Shown: positions 1 to 5,806 of the stretch, piece by piece
Numbering within the stretch: the stretch's first letter is position 1
Layout of the letters: every line of letters starts with the position of its first letter
NCBI GenBank assembly: GCA_007135745.1
Contig: SLIH01000315.1
Location: forward strand, 1 to 7,301
Reading direction: 5' to 3'
Length of the DNA stretch: 7,301 bases
Source of the DNA: Halomonas sp.
Lineage (GTDB): Bacteria > Pseudomonadota > Gammaproteobacteria > Pseudomonadales > Oleiphilaceae
Notes under the pieces: generated by a model
The model's input: the letters and a program-made list of their open reading frames with translations, nothing else
What the model was told of the DNA's origin: nothing
Database searches by the model: none
Made by a program: the position numbers and the translations under genes

Positions 1-244
1 AGGCAACGGCAATGGACCAGAACGGCACCGCCGCCCGCTTGCGGATAAGAGCCCACAGAGGCAGCCCCCAAAGCCCTCCGAAGAACGCCAGAGACACCAC
101 GGAGGGAACACCCAGGGGTGGAACAGAAGACAGATTGAAAGGAGGCGCCTCCACGGCACCAGCAAAGTAGAAGAGACTATAGGCTCCCTGGTGGAAGATC
201 AGGGTGGCAATAAAACCGGCGATAAAGGCCTTGAACCAGATCAT
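1..244 (-). CDS. Small integral membrane protein, partial (C-terminus beyond window)
   Basis: I translated this reading frame directly from the minus strand; it stays open to the left edge, so only about the first 81 residues are present. The start is the ATG at 244-242, preceded by an AAGGACA Shine-Dalgarno-like stretch. The protein begins MIWFKAFIAGFIATLIFHQG. It shows a hydrophobic helix at about residues 5-30, a proline-rich linker (residues 33-47, with APPFNLSSVPPLG), and a second Gly/Trp-rich hydrophobic helix at about 47-67. An Arg-Lys-Arg turn at 68-70 follows, and a third helix begins at about 73. It is most likely a small multi-pass inner-membrane protein with a cytoplasmic RKR loop. 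I recognise the general look of conserved proteobacterial hypothetical membrane proteins but no functional family. It lies 82 bp downstream of the barrel gene on the same strand, so co-transcription is possible. Confidence 0.72.
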   Translation of the reverse strand, partial: MIWFKAFIAGFIATLIFHQGAYSLFYFAGAVEAPPFNLSSVPPLGVPSVVSLAFFGGLWGLPLWALIRKRAAVPFWSIAVA

Positions 245-305
245 GGATAATTGTCCTTATGTCGCTGCGGGTTTACGAACGTCCCGCACGGTAGCACACT
301 GATCA

Positions 306-319
306 CCCTGAAATCAGGG
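306..319. terminator. Short inverted repeat after the barrel gene, possible weak terminator
   Basis: CCCTGA-AA-TCAGGG is a perfect 6-bp inverted repeat starting 7 bp beyond the stop of the barrel gene (minus strand), followed by the palindrome TGATCA at 300-305. No T-run follows on the minus strand, so this is not a canonical intrinsic terminator. It could be a partial attenuator between the barrel gene and the membrane-protein gene, or an RNA 3'-end stabiliser. Confidence 0.3.
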
Positions 320-326
320 ACAGGAA

Positions 327-1067
327 TCAGAAGCGGAAGCGAAGCCCTGCCTGGACGTTATGGGAAGGCACCCGTACCTGGGTTCTGATGCCCTCCTCGG
401 AGCGCAGCCTGACATCCTCCCATGAACGGTGACGGTAGGATGCCTCGATGTCTATCCGCTCGAGAAGGCGGTAGGCAAGACCCAGATTGACCTGAAACCC
501 CCAGGTGATGTCGCTGTCGTCCATAACCACACCTCGCCCTTCGGCGCTCTGGGTATCGAAGGTCACCTCTCCGACTCCCACACCAAAACCCGCCACCAGA
601 TCCACGTTTTCACGGAGCCGGAAATCCCCATACAGATTAAAAAACCCAAAGGCTGCCTCCGCAGCCCCGGAAACATTGGCTTTGGTCGTTTTCTCGCCCC
701 CGGTTTCTACGGGTTCCCCATCATCGTCAAACTCCAGATCCTCTTCGGCCAGCTGGTCATCGTCATCCGTGGTGTCATCGAAGGTAAGTGAATCCACGTT
801 GCCACGCTGAAAACCCAGCTCCAGCTCCCTGCGTCCCCGGAAGCGTTCACTGCCCTCAGCAACGGAACCCAATACAAGCGAAAGGGTATCGCCGCTTCGG
901 TATTCCGAAGTGACGCGTGTTTCACCTTCATCCCCGGTATTGAAGCGGGTATCTCGTATCTGGGACCAGCCACCCATGACGCCGGCATACAAGCTGCTGG
1001 CAAACGCTGAGCCAGGGACAGCGACGAGAACAAAGAGTGTGACCAGAGCCGGGGCCGTTTTCATCAT
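327..1067 (-). CDS. Secreted outer-membrane beta-barrel protein with acidic insert
   Basis: The 246-aa precursor has a Sec signal peptide: hydrophobic core at residues 5-18, and a likely cleavage site after AFA at residue 23. The mature part has alternating-hydrophobicity strands rich in Gly and aromatics: LYAGVMGGW near 26-34, a central FNLYGDFRL segment, GFGVGVGEVTF, and a final VQAGLRFRF ending in Phe. This is the pattern of a small 8-stranded OmpA/opacity-like barrel. The terminal Phe fits the signature recognised by the barrel-assembly machinery. Residues 97-121 carry 15 Asp/Glu in 25 positions and no Lys/Arg, probably an extracellular loop. The start is well supported: AAGGAG (plus-strand 1076-1081) lies 8 nt before the first ATG; a second ATG follows directly and could also be used. 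The gene diverges from selD across 229 bp. The substrate or role cannot be read from the sequence; it could be a structural barrel, a porin-like protein or an adhesin-like protein. Confidence 0.85.
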   Translation of the reverse strand: MMKTAPALVTLFVLVAVPGSAFASSLYAGVMGGWSQIRDTRFNTGDEGETRVTSEYRSGDTLSLVLGSVAEGSERFRGRRELELGFQRGNVDSLTFDDTTDDDDQLAEEDLEFDDDGEPVETGGEKTTKANVSGAAEAAFGFFNLYGDFRLRENVDLVAGFGVGVGEVTFDTQSAEGRGVVMDDSDITWGFQVNLGLAYRLLERIDIEASYRHRSWEDVRLRSEEGIRTQVRVPSHNVQAGLRFRF

Positions 1068-1149
1068 GCGAGCGTCTCCTTAACGCATTGCTGCAGGAGC
1101 GTATTGGTAACACAGCAACAGGGGATATTCCGTGCCGCTCTTAACAGAC

Positions 1150-1167
1150 CGGCCAATTCACGGCCAA
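1150..1167. repeat. Tandem direct repeat CGGCCAA, 11-bp spacing
   Basis: CGGCCAA occurs at 1150-1156 and again at 1161-1167, separated by TTCA, so the copies are 11 bp apart, about one helical turn. It lies between the divergent barrel and selD genes. The spacing would suit a regulator binding two half-sites on the same DNA face, but no known operator is recognised, and a short repeat like this can arise by chance. Confidence 0.4.
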
Positions 1168-1196
1168 CAACCCCTTGCACTCAAATGCCTGAATGC

Positions 1197-1225
1197 TTGA
1201 GCTGCGGCAGACACCAACGTAATGT
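1197..1225 (+). promoter_or_regulatory. Possible sigma-70 promoter for selD
   Basis: TTGAGC (1197-1202) and TAATGT (1220-1225) are separated by exactly 17 bp, resembling -35 and -10 boxes with some mismatches. Transcription would begin near 1232, giving a leader of about 65 nt before the ATG at 1297. If so, the ATG at 1222 lies upstream of the transcript and cannot be the start of selD. This is prediction by eye only. Confidence 0.28.
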
Positions 1226-1296
1226 TAGGGAGCTTCGGGGGACTAACCCGAAACCATTATCCATCGGTCACCGGGTGTCCGTTCCAAGAGGTAGAA

Positions 1297-3570
1297 ATGG
1301 AAAAACCTGCTCAACCTGTCCTGCGTGATATCGTACTGGTCGGAGGAGGCCACAGCCACGTAGGGGTCCTCAGAAGCTTTGCCATGAACCCGCAGCCGGG
1401 TGTCCGGCTGACCCTTATCTGTCGTGATACCCACACCCCCTATTCCGGCATGTTGCCAGGTTATATCGCCGGCCATTACAGCTACGACGATGTGCACATT
1501 GATTTGAGCCGCCTGGCGGAGGCAGCCGGCGCCCGCTTCTACCGCGACGAGGCGGTGGGCCTCAATCGCCGCGAGCGCAAGGTAAAATGTCGCAACCGCC
1601 CCGATGTTCCCTATGACCTGCTATCCATCAATATCGGCTCGACACCACGGGTTGACCAATCCCGCGGGGCTGCGGACCACGCCGTTCCGGTCAAGCCCAT
1701 TCACCGGTTCCACAGCCGCTGGCAGGCCCTGCTTGGAAGGTTGCAGCGGCACCAGGGCCCTATGCGCATTGCCGTGGTGGGCGCCGGTGCCGGTGGCGTA
1801 GAGCTGACGCTGGCCATGCAGCACCGTCTTCAGAGGGAACTTCACCGTACCGCGGAAAAAACCGAAGAACCCGAATTCCATCTGTTCAACAGCGCCCCGA
1901 GCATTCTCCCGACCCACAATCAGGGCGTCCGCCGACGATTCGAGAGGATTCTGGCCAAACGGGGCGTTCAGGTGCACACCGGCACCCGCATTGATCGGGT
2001 TGAGGGGCACAGACTGGTCACTGTTGACGGAAAACCCTTCGAAGCGGATGAAGTACTCTGGGTGACCGAAGCTGGAGGGGCAGCCTGGCTGCGTGACACC
2101 GGGCTGACCCTGGACCAGGCCGGTTTCATTCGTGTACGCGACACCCTGCAGACAGTCACCGACCCTGAGATATTCGCGGCCGGGGATATTGCGACCATGG
2201 TCAACCACCCCCGGGAAAAAGCCGGTGTTTTTGCCGTGCGCCAGGGCAAGCCCCTGGCGGACAATCTGCGCCGCGCGGTGCAAGGCAAGCCCCTGCGAGA
2301 TTATCAGCCACAGAAGCGTTGGCTGGCGCTGATCAGTACCGGCGACCAGTACGCCATTGCCTCGCGCGGCGCCATGGCATTCGCCGGTCGCTGGGTGTGG
2401 CGCTGGAAAGACTGGATTGATCGTCGTTTCATGGACCGCTTTAACAAACTCCCTGCCATGGCGGAAGAAAGCCAGGAGGATCCGACTTCGGGCATCGCGC
2501 TGAGCAACGAGGAAGCCCAGCAGGCCATTTCCGCCGTCGCCATGCGTTGCGGCGGCTGCGGTGCGAAAGTGGGCAGCACGGCACTTTCACGAGCGCTGCA
2601 GTCGCTGCAACCCATTGAGCGCAAAGACATCCTGGTGGGATTGCATGCACCCGATGACGCCGCTGTCCTGCGCGTCCCACCGGGCATGGCGGTTGTTCAT
2701 ACAGTGGACTTTTTCCGCGCCTTTATCGACGACCCCTATATCTTTGGCCAGGTGGCCGCCAACCACAGTCTTGGCGATCTCTTTGCCATGGGTGCCGAGG
2801 CCCAGAGTGCCACGGCCATTGCCACGGTTCCCTACGGTCTGGAGTCCAAAGTCGAAGACGTCATCTATCAGATGATGTCCGGTGCCGTGGAAGTACTGAA
2901 TGAGGCGGGCTGCGCCTTGGTTGGCGGGCACACTGGTGAAGGACGGGAGCTTGCCCTGGGCTTTGCCGCCAACGGTTATATCGACCCTCGTCAGGTCCTG
3001 AGCAAGGGGGGCATGAAGGCTGGTGACGCCCTGATACTGACCAAGCCCATCGGCACCGGCACCCTCTTTGCCGCCCACGCTCGCCTTCAGGCCAAAGGGC
3101 GCTGGATCGACTCGGCCCTGGCCTCCATGGTGCTTTCGAACCGACTGGCAGCACGCTGCCTGCACGAGCATCACGCCACCGCCTGCACCGATCTGACCGG
3201 TTTTGGACTGCTCGGGCATCTGGTGGAAATGACCCGGCCCTCCGGAGTCGATGCTGAACTGGATCTGGCGGCCTTGCCCGTCCTACCCGGTGCCGAGGAA
3301 ACCGTGGCCCAGGGTATTCTGAGTTCGCTGCAGCCGGCCAATGTACGCCTGCGCCGAGCCGTTCGCAATCAGGAGGAGGTTGCCTCCCACCCACGCTATC
3401 CGCTGCTGTTTGATCCTCAGACGGCAGGCGGTCTGCTTGCCAGTATTCCGGCGGATCGGGTGGAATCGTGCGTACGCGCACTCAAGGCGGTAGGCTATCC
3501 GGAGACTGCGGTGATCGGACGGGTCAAGGCTCAGAGCGAGGCGCTGGCGCCGGTGGTGGTGAATACCTGA
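1297..3570 (+). CDS. selD: Fused FAD/NAD(P)H oxidoreductase - selenide, water dikinase (SelD)
   Basis: This 757-aa two-domain protein makes selenophosphate from selenide, ATP and water. Residues 1 to about 390 are a two-dinucleotide-fold flavoprotein of the NDH-2-like class. The FAD motif is GGGHSHVG (16-23), followed by TPYSGMLPG (47-55), an NAD(P) motif VGAGAGGVE (161-169) and the second FAD motif FAAGD (293-297). Residues from about 410 to the end are a full-length SelD of about 348 aa. Visible there are the active-site CGGCGAK (418-424; Cys421 and Lys424 align with E. coli Cys17/Lys20), PDDAAV (452-457), TVDFF (469-473), HSLGD (490-494), VGGHT (542-546), TDLTGFG (631-637) and DPQTAGG (706-712). 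Cysteine replaces selenocysteine, so no SECIS is needed. I chose ATG 1297 because AAGAGGT lies at 1286-1292 and the GGGHSH motif follows after about 15 residues; the in-frame ATG at 1222 would add 25 unrelated residues. This fusion type is known in several bacteria. The flavoprotein half may deliver reduced selenium, but that is inferred. It converges with the selenometabolite operon and can serve as its SenC. Confidence 0.95.
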   Translation: MEKPAQPVLRDIVLVGGGHSHVGVLRSFAMNPQPGVRLTLICRDTHTPYSGMLPGYIAGHYSYDDVHIDLSRLAEAAGARFYRDEAVGLNRRERKVKCRNRPDVPYDLLSINIGSTPRVDQSRGAADHAVPVKPIHRFHSRWQALLGRLQRHQGPMRIAVVGAGAGGVELTLAMQHRLQRELHRTAEKTEEPEFHLFNSAPSILPTHNQGVRRRFERILAKRGVQVHTGTRIDRVEGHRLVTVDGKPFEADEVLWVTEAGGAAWLRDTGLTLDQAGFIRVRDTLQTVTDPEIFAAGDIATMVNHPREKAGVFAVRQGKPLADNLRRAVQGKPLRDYQPQKRWLALISTGDQYAIASRGAMAFAGRWVWRWKDWIDRRFMDRFNKLPAMAEESQEDPTSGIALSNEEAQQAISAVAMRCGGCGAKVGSTALSRALQSLQPIERKDILVGLHAPDDAAVLRVPPGMAVVHTVDFFRAFIDDPYIFGQVAANHSLGDLFAMGAEAQSATAIATVPYGLESKVEDVIYQMMSGAVEVLNEAGCALVGGHTGEGRELALGFAANGYIDPRQVLSKGGMKAGDALILTKPIGTGTLFAAHARLQAKGRWIDSALASMVLSNRLAARCLHEHHATACTDLTGFGLLGHLVEMTRPSGVDAELDLAALPVLPGAEETVAQGILSSLQPANVRLRRAVRNQEEVASHPRYPLLFDPQTAGGLLASIPADRVESCVRALKAVGYPETAVIGRVKAQSEALAPVVVNT

Positions 3571-3581
3571 GAGCCTCGGGA

Positions 3582-3602
3582 CATCCCCCGGATCGCGGGA
3601 TG
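3582..3602. terminator. Imperfect hairpin just after selD
   Basis: CATCCC at 3582-3587 pairs with GGGATG at 3597-3602. One C-C mismatch, a CG/CG pair and a GAT loop lie inside. It starts 11 nt beyond the selD stop but has no T-run after it, so intrinsic termination is uncertain. It may act together with the stronger hairpin at 3645-3677. Confidence 0.3.
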
Positions 3603-3644
3603 CCGGTGAGCAAAGCGAACCGCATCAAACAGATTGGCCGTGAT

Positions 3645-3677
3645 CAGGATGCGGGTCATTGCATGACCCGCATCCTG
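3645..3677. terminator. Perfect 15-bp hairpin at convergent gene ends, likely transcription barrier or 3'-end stem
   Basis: The bases 3645-3659 (CAGGATGCGGGTCAT) are the exact reverse complement of 3663-3677, with a 3-nt loop (TGC). The stop codon of the methyltransferase (3658-3656 on the minus strand) lies inside the left arm, so the last seven codons of that gene form the other arm. The hairpin is equally strong in RNA from both strands and sits where selD and the minus-strand operon converge. There is no T-run on either side, so it is not a textbook intrinsic terminator. A role in pausing, bidirectional termination or mRNA 3'-end protection is inferred. Confidence 0.5.
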
Positions 3678-4411
3678 CGCCAGGTGCTGAGCTGGGCAAT
3701 GGAGTGCTGAAACTTGCGGGCGGTTTCGCGAATCACGAAGGGAATGTCCTCAGGTTCACCGATCATCTCGAAGTGGGGCTCAAGGTACCGGCGCAATCCC
3801 TCCAGAACGGTGATCGGAAGGCCATCGCGGTAGAAACCACCCACCCAATTCTCACGCGGCGTGAATTCTTCCAGCAGGGTATAGGGTGAGCTGATCACCA
3901 GATAACCACCCACGTTAAGCCGATGGTGTATCCCCTGAAGAAAGGACACAGGGTCATGCAAGCGGTCGATCAGATTGCCGGCAAACACCAGATCGTACCC
4001 GCTGATGTGATCCGCCAACGAGGAAGCATCCCCAACCTCAAAGGCAACCCGTGACTGCAGTCCATCCAACCCGGAGTCAGCGAGGTCCGCGACCACAGAT
4101 CGAGTAATGTCGCCCTCATCTACCAGCTGATAGGGAATCTGACCCTGTCGCTGAAGCCGTTTAGCCGCTTCAATGAACCGCCGCGACAGGTCGACCCCGG
4201 TGACTTCGGAGAAGGATCTGGCCAGCTCAAAGGTGGTGCGCCCCACGGCACAACCCAGATCCAGGGCACGCAAACCGTCTGTCTCCGGCACCAGGCCCCG
4301 GCACCGATCGGCACAAACACGGGGATAATTGGCGACATCAAAATATTGATCCCCAAAGTGAAAAGCGAGGTACTGCCCAAGCTGCTCATCGCTCTCGTAG
4401 TAGTCGGTCAC
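3656..4411 (-). CDS. ovsM: OvoA C-terminal-like SAM methyltransferase (predicted 5-seleno/mercaptohistidine N-methyltransferase)
   Basis: This class I S-adenosylmethionine methyltransferase of 251 aa is a free-standing version of the C-terminal domain of OvoA, the ovothiol enzyme that N-methylates the imidazole of 5-thiohistidine. Signatures I recognise are YYESDEQLGQYLAFHFG (4-20), SAM motif I ALDLGCAVGR (49-58), the acidic ribose-binding GVDLS (72-76), DEGDIT (98-103), SSPYTLLEEFTPRENWVGG (174-192) and the diagnostic tail PFVIRETARKFQ (224-235) then WRR. Two GTG starts are possible. GTG 4411 has GGAG 7 nt upstream (plus-strand 4419-4422) and begins just before the conserved YYESD. GTG 4453 gives 265 aa, overlaps the upstream gene by 17 bp and lacks a Shine-Dalgarno. 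I prefer 4411. As the last gene of the operon behind a selenosugar synthase and a C-Se bond enzyme, it probably methylates 5-selenohistidine. The symbol ovsM is from memory of the ovoselenol pathway; the family assignment is firmer than the substrate. Confidence 0.88.
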   Translation of the reverse strand: MTDYYESDEQLGQYLAFHFGDQYFDVANYPRVCADRCRGLVPETDGLRALDLGCAVGRTTFELARSFSEVTGVDLSRRFIEAAKRLQRQGQIPYQLVDEGDITRSVVADLADSGLDGLQSRVAFEVGDASSLADHISGYDLVFAGNLIDRLHDPVSFLQGIHHRLNVGGYLVISSPYTLLEEFTPRENWVGGFYRDGLPITVLEGLRRYLEPHFEMIGEPEDIPFVIRETARKFQHSIAQLSTWRRMRVMQ

Positions 4412-4436
4412 GGGGTTACTCCACTGCGGTTCGCCA

Positions 4437-5786
4437 TCACTTTTCCAGGGCACAGGTGCGAAAACCCGTGAAAACGTCTGCCCGATCCGGATGATAGGCC
4501 TGACGGTAGGTCCCGCGGATCAGACGCGACGAGGCGGCACAGCCTCCACCACGGGTCGTCTTGTGGTCCCCGAACTGCAGGGTCGACATGAAGGGGTACA
4601 TGTCCACGGCAAAGCCGTCATAGGGCAGAAACTGATTACTGGTCCATTCCCAGACTGTGCCCAGCATCTGCCGACAACCGAAGGGACTGTCTGCTTCAGC
4701 GAAGGCGGTGACCGGAACCCGCCCCATAAATCGCTGGTCCATATCAACCCACTCCGGCACGAGCTCATTGCCCCAGGGGTAGCGCCTCCTCCCCTGCGCA
4801 GCCGTATTGCCCAGAGCGGCCACTTCCCATTCGTACTCACTGGGCAGACGCCGCCCGGCCCAGTTGCAATAGGCCTCGGCTTCCCAGTAGCTGATCTGCC
4901 TGACGGCAAAACCCGGCTCCAGGGGTAGCCACTGATTGAAAACCCGCTCGTGCCAGTGGCCATCGATTTTTCGCCAATGGAATGGCTGACTCAGCTTGCC
5001 CCGGCGCTCAGCCTCACCGCTCCCGAAGTTCAGATCCAGTTCGCGCCGCAGCCATTTGCGCCCACCCTGGCTCCAGAACTCATCCGCACGCTCATAACCG
5101 CCTTCTTCCACGAAACGCAGGAAATCGCCGTTGCTGACCAGGGTCCGGGCAATGGAAAAGGACGGCATGTCCACTTCAAACCCCGGCTTCTCATTATCAA
5201 AGCCAAAATCCTCATGGGCAAAACGCTCCTCCCCCCCCGGCACGCCAATCCAGTAGCGCCCCGCAGGTACCCTGACATCGCCCAGGTCGGAATTATCCCG
5301 ACCCTGCCCGGCAAAGGCATTGGGCTCGGAAAACGGAGGGGCGGGGTAGCCCACCGTCTGCCGGCACCAGGTCATGGACTCCACGTGCATGTTCTGGTGA
5401 TAGATGGCGTAACGATAGAGGTAGAGCGCCTCTTCCGTGAGCGGTTTGTTCCGGATCCGTTCGCGCACGCGATCCATAACGATGTCCAGGTAGGCCAGGG
5501 TCTTCTCCCGCGGCGGGAACAGGGTCCGCGACCAGCGATCCCCGTGATCCATGTGGAATGAATCCCAGAGTTCGTCCATTGAGGGATCATAGCTTGGTGT
5601 TCCATCGAGGTAATTGAGCACGAAAACCTCGTAGAAAAAGGCCGCATGCCCCATTTCCCAGACCGGGGGATTCACCCCGGGGTGGTATGGCACATCAAGC
5701 TGGGCTTCATCGAGCGTGGTGACCAGCGCTTTCATGCGCTCGGCGGTCTGATCCAGAGCTGTCAAAAGGCTTTGTCTGTCATCCAT
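4437..5786 (-). CDS. ovsA: EgtB/SenA/OvoA-family non-heme iron selenoxide (sulfoxide) synthase, predicted to act on histidine
   Basis: This 449-aa iron enzyme belongs to the family that joins sulfur or selenium to the imidazole ring of histidine derivatives using O2. Residues 1 to about 150 form a DinB-like helical domain bearing the probable iron ligands: His47 in MGHAAFF, and His130 and His134 in the HxxxHxE motif (130-136). From about 170 a formylglycine-generating-enzyme-like (C-type lectin) fold follows: VPAGRYWIG (173-181), SYWEAEAYCNWAGRRLPSE (299-317), YPWGNE (336-341), VWEWT (378-382), RGGGCAASSR (412-421) and HPDRADVFTGFRTC (432-445). Length and architecture fit EgtB/SenA. Full OvoA carries a fused methyltransferase, here encoded by the next gene. 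It lies 20 bp after senB, with a GGAG-type Shine-Dalgarno 11 nt before ATG 5786. Absence of EgtD and presence of SenB and an OvoA-like methyltransferase suggest histidine plus selenosugar as substrates (OvsA type), rather than hercynine (SenA, EgtB). Substrate choice is inferred. An eight-base G run encodes residues near 183-186. Confidence 0.88.
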   Translation of the reverse strand: MDDRQSLLTALDQTAERMKALVTTLDEAQLDVPYHPGVNPPVWEMGHAAFFYEVFVLNYLDGTPSYDPSMDELWDSFHMDHGDRWSRTLFPPREKTLAYLDIVMDRVRERIRNKPLTEEALYLYRYAIYHQNMHVESMTWCRQTVGYPAPPFSEPNAFAGQGRDNSDLGDVRVPAGRYWIGVPGGEERFAHEDFGFDNEKPGFEVDMPSFSIARTLVSNGDFLRFVEEGGYERADEFWSQGGRKWLRRELDLNFGSGEAERRGKLSQPFHWRKIDGHWHERVFNQWLPLEPGFAVRQISYWEAEAYCNWAGRRLPSEYEWEVAALGNTAAQGRRRYPWGNELVPEWVDMDQRFMGRVPVTAFAEADSPFGCRQMLGTVWEWTSNQFLPYDGFAVDMYPFMSTLQFGDHKTTRGGGCAASSRLIRGTYRQAYHPDRADVFTGFRTCALEK

Positions 5787-5806
5787 CGTCTATGTCTCTC
5801 CATGAG

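Larger units (their letters stand above)
1068..1296. other. Divergent intergenic region between barrel gene and selD
   Basis: This 229-bp stretch holds the divergent starts of the outer-membrane barrel gene and selD. Besides the possible selD promoter and the CGGCCAA repeat, the last 75 bp contain short complementary segments: GTTAG (1224-1228) with CTAAC nearby, and CAC/GTG within GGTCACCGGGTGTCC. These could fold in a selD leader RNA. No known riboswitch class is recognised and no credible small gene is seen. Confidence 0.4.

Noticed and set aside
1222..1296. Upstream in-frame ATG at 1222 as the start of the SelD fusion
   Set aside because: It lacks a ribosome site, overlaps the likely -10 box, and would add 25 residues not expected before the FAD-binding strand; ATG 1297 has AAGAGGT upstream.
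1621..2283. 220-aa minus-strand open frame inside the SelD fusion
   Set aside because: Antisense shadow of the flavoprotein domain, with no domain signature and no ribosome site evidence.
2541..2620. Selenocysteine codon or SECIS in SelD
   Set aside because: The active-site position is TGC (Cys421 at 2557-2559) and there is no in-frame TGA, so selenocysteine insertion is not required.
3571..3655. Small gene or RNA in the gap after selD
   Set aside because: No start with ribosome site and no recognised RNA; the gap is accounted for by hairpins between convergent genes.
4950..5561. 203-aa plus-strand open frame inside the iron-enzyme gene
   Set aside because: It is antisense to a clearly conserved protein with intact motifs; its own translation shows no recognisable domain and is explained by GC-rich codon use.
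4437..5786. Ordinary ergothioneine EgtB or a sulfatase-maturing formylglycine enzyme
   Set aside because: The DinB-like domain with His47/His130/His134 excludes a plain formylglycine enzyme; absence of EgtD and the SenB, SelD and OvoA-type methyltransferase neighbours make ergothioneine synthesis less likely, though not excluded by sequence alone.
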